From Bacillus sp. OK048 (GTDB taxonomy: Bacteria > Bacillota > Bacilli > Bacillales > Cytobacillaceae): a DNA stretch of 64,000 nucleotides. The DNA lies in NCBI RefSeq assembly GCF_900103525.1, contig NZ_FNHN01000005.1, forward strand, positions 248,001-312,000, written 5' to 3'. The translations under genes were made by a program, and so were the position numbers. How positions within the stretch are numbered: the stretch's first letter is position 1; each line of letters starts with the position of its first letter. Below are positions 36,121 through 45,828 of the stretch, piece by piece. The notes beneath the pieces are model-generated. The model ran no database searches and was not told the origin of the DNA. It worked only from the letters and a program-made list of their open reading frames with translations.

Positions 36121-37150
36121 TGTAGAAAAGTATTTGAGTAGATGTTTAGATAGTTTATTAGCACAATCTTTAAAGGACATAGAGATAGTAGCTGTTAACG
36201 ATGGTTCTTATGATCTAAGTCTTGATATTCTGAAAAAATTTGCTTTAATGGATAGTAGGATTAAAGTAATTGATAAGCCCAATGGTGGTGTTTCCACTGC
36301 TAGAAATGAAGGGATAAAACTGGCAAAGGGCGAATATATAGGCTTTGTAGATCCGGATGATTGGATAGATAAAGAAATGTACGAAGTAATGCACAATAAT
36401 GCAAAAAGTGAAAAAGTAGATATTGTAATGTGTTCGTACATCCGTGAGTTTGAAAATCATTCTAAATTAAAGAACTTCAAACTTCCAAGAAAAGTTCGTT
36501 ATGAAGATGAAGAGGTTAAATTAAACATCATGAGGCGTTTAATCGGCCCAGTAAATGAAGAAATTGCTAACCCCGAATTATTGGATGCATGGGGAACAGT
36601 GTGGTCGAAGTTATACCGGGCTGAGATCATAAAGGAAAATGGAATACGGTTTGTTGACCTCAATAAGATTGGTACAAACGAGGACACCTTATTTAATATT
36701 GAGGCTTTTTACTACACAAAATCATTCTTGTTTATAAATTCACCCTATTATCATTATTGGCGTGCAAATAGCACCTCTGTTACTTCAGGATTTAAACCAA
36801 ATCTAGTGGACCAATGGATATATCTATTTAGCTATATTGAAAAATTCCTTAAAGACAAGAATATGACTCATGAATATTATGTAGCATTAAATAATCGTAT
36901 CTGCCTAAACACTCTTGGTCTGGGATTAAATACAATTAGTAAAGATAATCAAACTTCTACTTTAGAAAAGATAAAGAATATAAAAATATTCTTAAGAAAT
37001 AAACGTATAAAGCATTCTTTTAAACAATTAGAGATGTCCAAATTTCCTATTGTTTGGAGAGTGTTTTATTTTTGCGCTAAATTCCGTTTTGCTGCTGGAT
37101 TCTATTTAATGTTAATCTGCATTGAATATCTCAGAAAAATTATTAGATAA
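36083..37150 (+). CDS. GT2 glycosyltransferase (EpsH/EpsJ-like)
   Basis: A 355-residue GT-A enzyme. It starts KVSIVVPIYNVEKYLSRCL, has a DxD-type site in GFVDPDDWID (about residue 93), and GGVSTARNEG before it. Acceptor and sugar are unknown. The ATG has GGAGG 7 bases upstream within the epsD end. It is similar in form to several other GT2 genes in the cluster. Confidence 0.88.
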   Translation: MRPKVSIVVPIYNVEKYLSRCLDSLLAQSLKDIEIVAVNDGSYDLSLDILKKFALMDSRIKVIDKPNGGVSTARNEGIKLAKGEYIGFVDPDDWIDKEMYEVMHNNAKSEKVDIVMCSYIREFENHSKLKNFKLPRKVRYEDEEVKLNIMRRLIGPVNEEIANPELLDAWGTVWSKLYRAEIIKENGIRFVDLNKIGTNEDTLFNIEAFYYTKSFLFINSPYYHYWRANSTSVTSGFKPNLVDQWIYLFSYIEKFLKDKNMTHEYYVALNNRICLNTLGLGLNTISKDNQTSTLEKIKNIKIFLRNKRIKHSFKQLEMSKFPIVWRVFYFCAKFRFAAGFYLMLICIEYLRKIIR

Positions 37151-37162
37151 GGGGTAAGAAGC

Positions 37163-38281
37163 TTGAGTCCAATTCGAATCCTTCAAGTAGTCACGATAAT
37201 GAATCGTGGTGGTCTTGAAACTATGTTAATGAATTACTACCGACAAATGGAGCAAACTAAGGTCCAATTTGACTTTATGGTTCATCGTACTGAAGAAGGA
37301 CATTATGATAAAGAAATCCTAGAACTCGGCGGAAAGATTTATCACATGCCACAAATTAAGCCAGGTAATTATAGAATGTATTTTAAACTTCTTGAAGAAT
37401 TTTTTTTAAACCATAAGGAATATAAAGTAGTCCATTCCCATATTAACGAAAACAGTAGCTTTGTATTAAGGGCTGCAAAAAAGGCAGGAATACCTTGCCG
37501 AATTGCCCATAGTCATTTAAGTGATTTGGGGATTGATGTGAAGCTTCCATTTCGATTGTATGCTAGAGCTTTTATGAAAAATAATCCAAACAATTATTTT
37601 GCCTGTTCTAAGAAGGCCGGCCAATGGCTTTTCGGAAATAAAATTGCTAATTCAAAGGAAATGAAAGTTTTCAACAATGCGGTTAACGCTAATGAGTTTA
37701 AGTATAACGAGACTACTAGAAGGAGAGTAAGAAATGAACTAGGGATTAATGATGAATTAGTTATAGGACATATTGGAAGGTTTAATAAGCAAAAAAATCA
37801 TGACTTCCTTATTGATATCTTTCAAAATGTGAAGCAGGAGCGAACGGATGCCATACTAATTCTTATTGGGGATGGAAAGTTGCGAGCTTCAATAGAAAGG
37901 AAGATTGAGAACATAGGTTTATCCGCAAATATAAAATTGTTAGGTGTTAGAAGTGATATATCCGATTTAATGCAAGCGATGGATATATTTTTATTCCCGT
38001 CTTTATTTGAAGGTTTACCAGTTGTATTAGTGGAGGCGCAGGCTGCTGGATTAAAATGTATTGTTTCAGATGCTATTACTGAGGAAAGTGACATAACAGG
38101 AAGAGTTGAATTTATAAGCCTTGATAAATCCACGGAATATTGGAAAAATCAAATACTTTCTTCCTCCTTTGAGCATGTAAATACTTACAAAAGGTTACAG
38201 AAAAATGGCTATGATTCTGTAACAATGGCTAAGTGGTTATCAAATTATTATTCAAATTATTATCCATTAGAAGCTAAATGA
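37163..38281 (+). CDS. epsF: EpsF-like family 1/4 glycosyltransferase
   Basis: A 372-residue GT-B enzyme with N-terminal MNRGGLETMLMNYYR and HSHINENSSFVLRAAKKAG, and C-terminal FPSLFEGLPVVLVEAQAAGL. This is the EpsF pattern. The start is TTG after AAGGGGTAAG. The cluster contains a close paralogue that has decayed (40340-41461) and another intact one (41532-42659), so this family has expanded by duplication. Confidence 0.88.
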   Translation: MSPIRILQVVTIMNRGGLETMLMNYYRQMEQTKVQFDFMVHRTEEGHYDKEILELGGKIYHMPQIKPGNYRMYFKLLEEFFLNHKEYKVVHSHINENSSFVLRAAKKAGIPCRIAHSHLSDLGIDVKLPFRLYARAFMKNNPNNYFACSKKAGQWLFGNKIANSKEMKVFNNAVNANEFKYNETTRRRVRNELGINDELVIGHIGRFNKQKNHDFLIDIFQNVKQERTDAILILIGDGKLRASIERKIENIGLSANIKLLGVRSDISDLMQAMDIFLFPSLFEGLPVVLVEAQAAGLKCIVSDAITEESDITGRVEFISLDKSTEYWKNQILSSSFEHVNTYKRLQKNGYDSVTMAKWLSNYYSNYYPLEAK

Positions 38282-38303
38282 ACTAAAGATTGGAGGAGCA
38301 TTG

Positions 38304-39206
38304 ATGCCCCCATTATTAACAGTCTTTACTCCAACATACAATCGTGCGTATACACTTCATTTATGCTACGAAAGTTTAAAAAGGCAAAAGAGTAAGGACT
38401 TTGTATGGTTGATTATCGACGATGGTTCTACTGATAACACTAGAGGATTGGTGGAAAGATGGATATTAGAGAAAGCTATCCCAATTCGCTATCATTTTCA
38501 AGACAATCAGGGTATGCATGGTGCACATAATACTGCTTATGAACTAATAGATACAGAGCTTAATGTATGTATAGATTCTGATGATTATATGGCAGATGAC
38601 GCTGTTGAGAAGATCAAAAATTTTTGGAATAAATTTGGATGTAAAAAATATGCAGGTATAGTTGCCCTAGATGCTAGTCCAGATGGGGAAATAATTGGCA
38701 CCAAAATGCCTGGGAATCTTAAAGATTCAACTTTATCGAATTTATATGCAAAGCACAAAGTAAAGGGGGATAAGAAATTAGTTTATCGGTCAGAACTAAC
38801 TAGAGAAACGCCACCGTATCCGATATTTCCGGGTGAGAAGTATTGTCCTTTAAGTTATAAATATATTCTTATTGATCAAGAATATCCGTTGTTAGTTTTG
38901 AATGAAATTCTCTGTTACGTAGAATATTTAGAGGATGGTTCAAGCATGAATATTATAAGACAATATAAAAAAAATCCAAGAAGTTTCTCCTTTTTCCGAA
39001 TGATTGCAATGGCACATGCACCTTCATTTAAAGAAAGATTTAGAGAGAGTATTCATTATGTATCTAGCAATATAATGATAAAAAATTCAAAGTTTTTGTT
39101 TGAAACGCCATATAAAATGACAACTTTAATGGCTACTCCTTTTGGTTTAGCATTATATTTTTATATCCAAAAAACTGGTAAGAAAACAGTTTTTAAAAGT
39201 GGTTAA
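38304..39206 (+). CDS. GT2 glycosyltransferase
   Basis: A 300-residue GT-A enzyme starting LTVFTPTYNRAYTL with IDDGSTDNT and the acidic site CIDSDDYM (about residue 94). The C-terminal part has no clear membrane anchor. The ATG at 38304 follows GGAGGA at 6 bases; the TTG one codon earlier is less likely. It lies between epsF and the epsG polymerase gene. Confidence 0.87.
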   Translation: MPPLLTVFTPTYNRAYTLHLCYESLKRQKSKDFVWLIIDDGSTDNTRGLVERWILEKAIPIRYHFQDNQGMHGAHNTAYELIDTELNVCIDSDDYMADDAVEKIKNFWNKFGCKKYAGIVALDASPDGEIIGTKMPGNLKDSTLSNLYAKHKVKGDKKLVYRSELTRETPPYPIFPGEKYCPLSYKYILIDQEYPLLVLNEILCYVEYLEDGSSMNIIRQYKKNPRSFSFFRMIAMAHAPSFKERFRESIHYVSSNIMIKNSKFLFETPYKMTTLMATPFGLALYFYIQKTGKKTVFKSG

Positions 39207-39239
39207 AGTAGACTTATTATTTGTGAAAGGATTAAGATA

Positions 39240-40307
39240 ATGGGAATTTTGTGGATTAATTTTATAGTGGTTTATATTTCTGCGGTTTTTGCAAGATTTT
39301 TTTCTAAACCTCTGGCCATTGAAGTTCCATTTGTTAAGCCCAATAAATTACTAATATTTTTATCTATAGCTTCTTTATGCATTATTTCCGGTCTTCGAAA
39401 TAATATTGGTGATACTTATTTTTATATGCATAGTTATAACACAAATCAATTTGATTTTGGAAATATTGAATATAGAGGGGATTTTGGATTTAATATCCTA
39501 CAAGTACTGTTACAGAGAATTACACCTGATCCACAAATATTAATCTTTACTGTGGCACTTTTAACCAACCTATTTATAGGAATCGTTTTATACAAATATT
39601 CAAGAATGATTGAGTTAAGTTTATTCGTATACATTGCTTCTGGAATGTATACGGTGACAATGAATGGGATAAGACAGTCTTTAGCCGCTGCTACTGTATT
39701 TATTGCAACAAAGTATATATTAAATGGAAATTGGAAAAAGTTCATTTTAATAGTTTTATTAGCCTCTACTATTCATCAAACCGCATTAATTTTTATTCCG
39801 ATTTATTTCATAATCAGAAGAGAGGCATGGTCAAAGGTTACTTTTATATTATTGGGTTTGGCGGTCTTAATTGCGACTGGATTTAATCAGTTTTCAACAC
39901 TTTTATTTGATGTACTCAATAATACACAGTATGGTCATTACAGCAATTTTTCTGAAGGAGGAGCAAATATATTAAGAGTTGCGGTAACAGGTGCACCATT
40001 AATTGTTGCATTTTTTGGAAGGAGGAAATTTAGTGAAATATGGCCAAAAAGTGATTATATCGTAAATCTTTCTATATTAGGTTTTGTATTTATGGTTATA
40101 TCAACTCAGAATTGGATTTTTGCAAGATTTAATATTTATTTTGGTTTATATAATTTAATATTAATTTCTTGGATAGTAAAACTATTTTCAAAACAGGATA
40201 GAAAATTTATTTATTATTTGCTTTTAGGTTGTTATGTTATCTACTATTATTATGAGCAGATTATATCTCTAAATATTGTGTATAAAAGTAACTACATTGA
40301 TTTCTAA
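39240..40307 (+). CDS. epsG: EpsG-family polysaccharide polymerase
   Basis: A 355-residue membrane protein with about ten helices. It has the EpsG signatures SGLRNNIGDTYFY (residues 49-61), MNGIRQSLAAA (about 140) and STIHQTALIF (about 178). It is the Wzy-like enzyme expected to polymerise lipid-linked repeat units on the outer membrane face. It is the only polymerase candidate in the cluster. Confidence 0.88.
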   Translation: MGILWINFIVVYISAVFARFFSKPLAIEVPFVKPNKLLIFLSIASLCIISGLRNNIGDTYFYMHSYNTNQFDFGNIEYRGDFGFNILQVLLQRITPDPQILIFTVALLTNLFIGIVLYKYSRMIELSLFVYIASGMYTVTMNGIRQSLAAATVFIATKYILNGNWKKFILIVLLASTIHQTALIFIPIYFIIRREAWSKVTFILLGLAVLIATGFNQFSTLLFDVLNNTQYGHYSNFSEGGANILRVAVTGAPLIVAFFGRRKFSEIWPKSDYIVNLSILGFVFMVISTQNWIFARFNIYFGLYNLILISWIVKLFSKQDRKFIYYLLLGCYVIYYYYEQIISLNIVYKSNYIDF

Positions 40308-40339
40308 ATATAACTTTAGTAAATTTAGAAGGTGAAATT

Positions 40340-41461
40340 ATGAATAAGAATAAAAAGACGAGGATTTTACACGTCTTAGGTGGCTTATACTGTGGAGGGA
40401 CTGAAACTTTTGTTGTTAATATGTATAGAGCAATTGACAAAAGTAAATTTCAATTTGATTTTTTAATACATGAGAAATCAGAGGGGCATTATGATTAAGA
40501 GGTAATATCCATGGGTGGAAAAATATATCGAATTCCTGATCGGTCAGAGGTAGGCATGTTAAAATATTTTATTACCCTCTTACGTATTTTATCAAAAATT
40601 AACCCGGATGTAATTCATTCACACGCAATGTTTAATTCAGGTGCCATTATGTTTGCATCATTTTTGGTAGGTATTAAAAAGAGAATTTCTCACTCGCATA
40701 ATACTGCAGATCAGTCTGAAGAAAATGTACAACGAAAAATATTTCGATTGGTTATGCGCTTCTTTATTATTAAGCTCTCAAATGGATTATTAGCATGCAG
40801 TCAGGATGCAGCAAGGTATCTATTTGGTAATAAAATTGTAAATATGGGTAAATCACATGTTGTAAATAATGCAATTGATGTGAAAAAATTTAAATTTAAT
40901 AAAAGTATAAGAAATAGGGTAAGAACAGAACTAAGTGCAAGTGGGAAATTAGTGATAGGGCACGTTGGTCGGTTTAATAAACAAAAAAATCACGAATTTT
41001 TAATTGATATTTTTAAAGCAATTAATGATAAAAATCCAAAATCAATACTAGTTATGGTAGGTAATGGTGAGTTAAAAGCAATTATTGAAAAGAAAACTAG
41101 GAATTTGGGTATAACATCTGCAGTGAGATTTCTTGGAGTCAGAGATGATATTTCTAATTTAATGCAAGGTATGGATGTTTTTTTACTCCCGTCATAGTTT
41201 GAAGGTTTTCCAGTAGTTCTAACTGAAGCACAAAGTGCGGGATTAACTTGCATTGTTGCGGACACAATTACAAAGGATACCGATATTACAGGTCTTGTGA
41301 AATTCTTAGATTTAAATGCATCTGCTGATAATTGGGCCGAGGAAATCCTTTCTATATCAAGTTTACATATAGATACATCAGAGATTATCAAATTAAAAGG
41401 ATATGATACGGATACCAATGCTTATTGGATGGAAAATTTTTATCTCAATTTTGTAAGTTGA
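40340..41461 (+). pseudogene. EpsF-like glycosyltransferase broken by two in-frame stops
   Basis: A 373-codon frame, the same length as its neighbours (372 and 375 aa), reads through from KTRILHVLGGLYCGGTET to a normal C-terminus apart from two stop codons. TAA at 40496-40498 sits in HYD-stop-EVISMGGK, where paralogues have Lys or Asp-Glu contexts. TAG at 41195-41197 sits in LLPS-stop-FEGFPVV, where paralogues have Leu. Both are single-base changes and there is no frameshift, so decay looks recent. Restarted translation from 40511 would make only the middle part. Confidence 0.9.
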
Positions 41462-41531
41462 AATTTTAAAGTATTGTTTGTTTAAAAATAAACTTTGTAA
41501 AAACAAAAAGGGAAGGTGGTGAATTGGGATA

Positions 41532-42659
41532 ATGAATTCTCCTAAAAGAGTCTTACATATTGTCAGTGCCATGAATCGCGGTGGCACAGAAACATTACTT
41601 ATGAACTTGTATCGTAATATAGATAAAGGTAAAATTCAATTTGATTTTGTCTCCCATCGTAAAGAAAAATGCCATTACGATGATGAAATTGAATCATTGG
41701 GTGGGAACGTATTTAGGATATCAAGCCTTGGACAAACAGGGCCTATTTCATATATTCGTGAATTAAAAAAAATTATGAATACTAATGAATATACTGCAAT
41801 ACATTCCCATACAGATTATCAGTCTGGATTTCCTGCATTGGCTGCAAAAGTTTCTGGTATAAATAAGAGAATATGTCACTCACATAGCAACCGATGGACA
41901 AGAAAAAGTGGTTTAAAAGAAAATATGGTTCTAAATTTACTTAAAAAGGTTATAAAATTTTCCGCTACAGATTTTTGTGCATGTAGTGAAGAAGCTGCTA
42001 GATTTTTATTTAGTAGAAAAGAGGTTGACCAAGGTAATGTTCATATCTTGAAAAATGGAATAGAAGTAGATAAATTTATTGGAATAAGTGAAAATTGTAG
42101 TATTAGTGTTAGGAAGGAATTAGCTATTCCTAGTAACGCAAAAATTATTGGGCATGTTGGCAGTCTGTCCCATATAAAAAATCAAGGTTTTATTTTAAAA
42201 ACAATAAAGCAAATGTTGGAGTATGACATAAACATTTATGCAGTGTTTGTAGGGGATGGTGAGTTAAGAACATTTTACGAGGAAGAATCCCGAAATTTGG
42301 GTATTCACGATCATGTTAGATTCCTAGGTATAAGGGATGATATTCAGAGACTAATGAAAGCATTTGATGTCTTTGTTTTCCCATCGATATATGAAGGGTT
42401 TGGAATAGTAACTATAGAAGCACAGTGTGCAGGTACACCATGTGTTGTTTCAGATACAGTTCCTAAAACCACTGATATGGGACTTGGTCTTATTTCTTAT
42501 ATAAGCCTCGAAGAAAACTTTAACCATTGGTCAAAGGAAATTAAAAAATCTCTAAACTTAGAAAGACCGAATAACACAAAAATTCATGATTGCTTTTTAA
42601 AAAATGGTTTTAACATAAAAGATAATGTAGATCATTGGTTATCGTTATATGGAACCTAA
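41532..42659 (+). CDS. EpsF-like glycosyltransferase, paralogue
   Basis: A 375-residue GT-B enzyme with MNRGGTETLLMNLYRN near the start and FPSIYEGFGIVTIEAQCAGTP in the donor domain. It is clearly related to the protein at 37163-38281 and to the dead copy just upstream. The ribosome site is weak or distant (GGTGG about 12 bases before ATG), so translation may be low. Confidence 0.87.
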   Translation: MNSPKRVLHIVSAMNRGGTETLLMNLYRNIDKGKIQFDFVSHRKEKCHYDDEIESLGGNVFRISSLGQTGPISYIRELKKIMNTNEYTAIHSHTDYQSGFPALAAKVSGINKRICHSHSNRWTRKSGLKENMVLNLLKKVIKFSATDFCACSEEAARFLFSRKEVDQGNVHILKNGIEVDKFIGISENCSISVRKELAIPSNAKIIGHVGSLSHIKNQGFILKTIKQMLEYDINIYAVFVGDGELRTFYEEESRNLGIHDHVRFLGIRDDIQRLMKAFDVFVFPSIYEGFGIVTIEAQCAGTPCVVSDTVPKTTDMGLGLISYISLEENFNHWSKEIKKSLNLERPNNTKIHDCFLKNGFNIKDNVDHWLSLYGT

Positions 42660-42680
42660 GTCTACAAAGGAGTTAAAAGT

Positions 42681-43877
42681 GTGAAAAAAAAATTATTGTT
42701 CATAACCCAGTACCTACAAACAGGAGGTGTTGAAAAAAGTTTATTAACTCTTCTCACAGAATTAGATTATGAAAAATACGAAGTTGATCTACTATTATTT
42801 GATCATAGTGGAGTTTTATATAATGAAGTTCCAAAAGAGGTCAAAATACTCCCACCTCTTTTTGAAACATTTTCGACCCCTCTTGCAGAAGCTATACCTA
42901 AGCTTTTAAAGAAGGGTCGTTTTCGTATACTTACTGGAAAATTACTTGCTGGATTGTTAGGTAGAATGTCTAAAGGTATGGGGACAGGAATAAGATGGTC
43001 CATCTATAGGCACTCATTATCTAAAACTAAGCAACATTATGATGTAGCTATTAGCTATCTTGATTTCTTTTGCAATTATTACGTTATTGAAAAAGTTAGT
43101 GCTAAGAAAAAAATTATATATAACCATATGGATTATGAATTCAGCCAAAAATATGGTTGGCCATGTCCAAAACTTGATAGAAGGAGCTTTTCAAAAAGTG
43201 ATTTTATTGTAACTGTTGCAGAATCTTCTCGTTTATCTTTAGAATCTTACTATCCCGAATTTTCTAATAAAATTCATGTAATTCACAATAGAATTCAACC
43301 TAAAGCGGTTCGTGTCTTATCAAAAAAAACACCAGAAAGAATTAAATTTAAACAAGATATGACATTTAAAATAGTTACTGTTGCTAGACTTGTTGAAGAA
43401 AAGGGGGTTTTACTTGCATTACAGGCATGTAAAATACTCGTTGAAAAGGGTTATGATATTATTTGGTATTTAATTGGTAACGGTCCTTTGGTTAAGGAAT
43501 TAGAAAAAGAAGTAAAAGTTCTCGGAATTGAAAAGAATTTTATCCTTTTGGGAGAGCAGTCTAACCCATATCCGTTTATGGGGATATGTGACGTGTACGT
43601 GCAGCCATCAAAAACTGAGGCACATTGCGTGGCTGTAGAAGAAGCAATAGCGCTTTACCGCCCAGTAATTGTAACAGATATTCCTTCATTTCAAAATCAA
43701 ATTGAAAATGGAAAAACAGGGATTATAGTTAAAGCCAATCCCGAAGGAATCGCTTCAGGGGTAGAGAGATTATTTAACTTTAATGACTTAAGAAAAGAAA
43801 TTTCTAATAATTTATTAAATTTAGAGGATAGAAATAAAGAAGGCCTGATTAAATTTTATCAGTTAATTGATGGGTAG
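42681..43877 (+). CDS. Family 4 glycosyltransferase
   Basis: A 398-residue GT-B enzyme starting KKLLFITQYLQTGGVEKSL with a donor-domain region VYVQPSKTEAHCVAVEEAIA. The start is GTG with AAAGGAG upstream. The two enzymes at 51553 and 52767 have the same layout (GGxEKSL... at the N-terminus, CDxYVQPS near the C-terminus), so they are a second paralogous group within the cluster. Confidence 0.87.
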   Translation: MKKKLLFITQYLQTGGVEKSLLTLLTELDYEKYEVDLLLFDHSGVLYNEVPKEVKILPPLFETFSTPLAEAIPKLLKKGRFRILTGKLLAGLLGRMSKGMGTGIRWSIYRHSLSKTKQHYDVAISYLDFFCNYYVIEKVSAKKKIIYNHMDYEFSQKYGWPCPKLDRRSFSKSDFIVTVAESSRLSLESYYPEFSNKIHVIHNRIQPKAVRVLSKKTPERIKFKQDMTFKIVTVARLVEEKGVLLALQACKILVEKGYDIIWYLIGNGPLVKELEKEVKVLGIEKNFILLGEQSNPYPFMGICDVYVQPSKTEAHCVAVEEAIALYRPVIVTDIPSFQNQIENGKTGIIVKANPEGIASGVERLFNFNDLRKEISNNLLNLEDRNKEGLIKFYQLIDG

Positions 43878-43936
43878 TATAACTCTATAAGTTCCTTAAT
43901 CCAATACTATAGTTATATCTGGAGGTGTAATGATCA

Positions 43937-45004
43937 ATGGCAATTTTGATAACCGGAGGAGCTGGCTACATCGGCAGCCATACCTGTGTTGAATTATTGA
44001 ATGCAGGCCATGAAATTGTAGTGGTGGATAACTTTATTAATAGTAACCCAGAATCTTTGAACAGAATAAGAGAAATTACAGGTAAAAGTTTTAAGAGTTA
44101 TTATATTGATTTAGTAGATGAGGAGAAGTTGAATAAAGTATTTTGGGAAAATGATATCGATGCGGTCATCCACTTTGCTGGTTTAAAAGCAGTTGGGGAA
44201 TCGGTTAACCTTCCACTTAGATATTATCAAAACAATATTACTGGTACCCTAGTCCTGTGCCAAGCGATGAAACGAAATAATGTAAAAAAATTAGTTTTTA
44301 GTTCATCAGCAACAGTATATGGTATGCCAGAGCGGTTTCCAATTTCAGAGGATTTTCCACTTAGGACATTGAACCCGTATGGTCGAACAAAGTTAATGAT
44401 AGAAGAAATCCTACAGGATCTTTATGTGTCAGATAGTGAATGGAGTATTGCCCTGCTAAGATATTTTAATCCAATCGGGGCACATTCTAGTGGACTTATT
44501 GGGGAATCTCCAACTGGTATTCCTAATAACATTATGCCTTATATCACACAGGTGGCAGTTGGAAAACTTAAGGAACTAAATGTATTTGGAAATCAATATC
44601 CTACCAAAGATGGAACCGGTGTCCGGGACTACATTCATGTAGTGGATTTAGCGAATGGCCACCTAAGAGCACTTGAGAAAGTTTCAAACTCAGCTGGTAT
44701 TAATGCCTATAATCTTGGTACTGGAAAAGGCTATAGCGTGTTAGAACTGGTATCAGCTTTTGAACAGGCAGCAAAGAAAAGAATACCATGTAAGATTGTA
44801 GATGCGAGACCTGGTGACGCAGCAGTATGTTATGCTAATCCGTTAAAGGCAAAAATAGAACTAGGATGGGAGGCGGGGAAGGATATTAAAGAGATGTGTC
44901 TTGACTCTTGGAGATGGCAGATGAAAAATCCAAATGGATATGACAATAAAATAGTTGACGTTGAAAATCACCACTTTGTAAAAAGTGGTGATTTTAATTT
45001 GTAA
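43937..45004 (+). CDS. galE: UDP-glucose 4-epimerase
   Basis: A 355-residue extended SDR enzyme with GGAGYIGSHTCVEL (residues 7-20), SSSATVYG and the catalytic YGRTK. It interconverts UDP-glucose and UDP-galactose, using the product of the gtaB-like gene. It runs about 15 residues past the usual end (around 340), and these codons coincide with a strong terminator-like hairpin. The ATG follows GGAGGTG. Confidence 0.95.
   Translation: MAILITGGAGYIGSHTCVELLNAGHEIVVVDNFINSNPESLNRIREITGKSFKSYYIDLVDEEKLNKVFWENDIDAVIHFAGLKAVGESVNLPLRYYQNNITGTLVLCQAMKRNNVKKLVFSSSATVYGMPERFPISEDFPLRTLNPYGRTKLMIEEILQDLYVSDSEWSIALLRYFNPIGAHSSGLIGESPTGIPNNIMPYITQVAVGKLKELNVFGNQYPTKDGTGVRDYIHVVDLANGHLRALEKVSNSAGINAYNLGTGKGYSVLELVSAFEQAAKKRIPCKIVDARPGDAAVCYANPLKAKIELGWEAGKDIKEMCLDSWRWQMKNPNGYDNKIVDVENHHFVKSGDFNL
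44964..44995 (+). terminator. Terminator-like hairpin inside the galE 3' end
   Basis: AAAATCACCACTTT and its exact complement make a 14-bp stem with a 4-base loop, ending in TTTT. The stop codon of galE lies just beyond it, so the hairpin is translated. It could weaken transcription into the second half of the cluster unless antitermination acts. Confidence 0.55.
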
Positions 45005-45032
45005 AAATTAATAATGGCTGTGAGGTAAGGTA

Positions 45033-45194
45033 ATGAATGGGAATAAATTATTAACTCAACAGGAACTTCAGCAAATTTTAGTAAAAACATTTTCTAGAGT
45101 TCAGGAATCTGAAAAAATTAGTGTCATAGAATTAGTAGAAGAAATAAAGAAGCAAATTATCTTTGGAACACCTAAAATGAAGAATTTAGATTAA
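45033..45194 (+). CDS. Small hypothetical protein between galE and epsL (53 aa)
   Basis: An ATG ORF after TGAGGTAAGG. The product is helical and amphipathic, with LTQQELQQILVKTFSRV and ISVIELVEEIKKQI. It ends 19 bases before epsL. No family is recognised. Like the small ORF before epsC, it lies just after a terminator-like hairpin. Confidence 0.55.
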   Translation: MNGNKLLTQQELQQILVKTFSRVQESEKISVIELVEEIKKQIIFGTPKMKNLD

Positions 45195-45213
45195 ATATAG
45201 GGGATGACCAGAA

Positions 45214-45828
45214 TTGAAACGACTGTTTGATTTTACAGTATCACTGGTTTTGTTAGTAAGTTTTTCCCCCTTCTTTTTCATTTTTGCCTTGTTGGTAAAG
45301 TTAAAGTTAGGGTCTCCAATTATATTTAAACAAAAGCGACCGGGTTTATACGAAAAACCGTTTTTCCTTTATAAACTTAGAACTATGACGGATGAAAGGG
45401 ACCAGAAAGGTCAATTGCTGCCAGACTATAAAAGGTTAACCCCGTTTGGTCAATTCCTACGGAAATATAGTATCGATGAATACCCTCAGTTAATTAACGT
45501 TATTAAGGGTGATATTAGTTTAGTTGGTCCAAGACCTTTGTTAATGGAGTACCTGCCCCTTTATACACAGGAGCAATCAAAACGCCACAATGTTAGACCT
45601 GGTATTACCGGTTGGGCACAGATAAATGGTCGAAATGCAATAACGTGGGAAGAAAAATTTAATTTAGATATCTGGTATGTTAAAAATTATTCGTTTTTGC
45701 TTGATATTAAAATACTGATTTTAACAATCTATAAAGTAGCTGTTTCTGAAGGAATAAATCAACCGGGTAATGTAACAATGGAAAGTTTTAAAGGGTCGAA
45801 TATTACGGTTGGAGGAAGACATGGATGA
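45214..45828 (+). CDS. epsL: EpsL: undecaprenyl-phosphate sugar-phosphate transferase
   Basis: A 204-residue bacterial sugar transferase of the small PglC type: one N-terminal membrane segment (10-30), then [20 protein letters not shown] and [23 protein letters not shown] in order, with WAQINGRN later. It starts repeat-unit assembly by moving a HexNAc-1-phosphate to the lipid carrier. The start is TTG with GGGGATGA. It overlaps epsM by 4 bases. Confidence 0.93.
   Translation: MKRLFDFTVSLVLLVSFSPFFFIFALLVKLKLGSPIIFKQKRPGLYEKPFFLYKLRTMTDERDQKGQLLPDYKRLTPFGQFLRKYSIDEYPQLINVIKGDISLVGPRPLLMEYLPLYTQEQSKRHNVRPGITGWAQINGRNAITWEEKFNLDIWYVKNYSFLLDIKILILTIYKVAVSEGINQPGNVTMESFKGSNITVGGRHG

Noticed and set aside
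36083-37150. Naming this gene epsE, the flagellar clutch
   Set aside because: B. subtilis EpsE is about 278 residues; this protein is 355 and resembles EpsH/EpsJ-type GT2 enzymes, so a clutch role cannot be supported.
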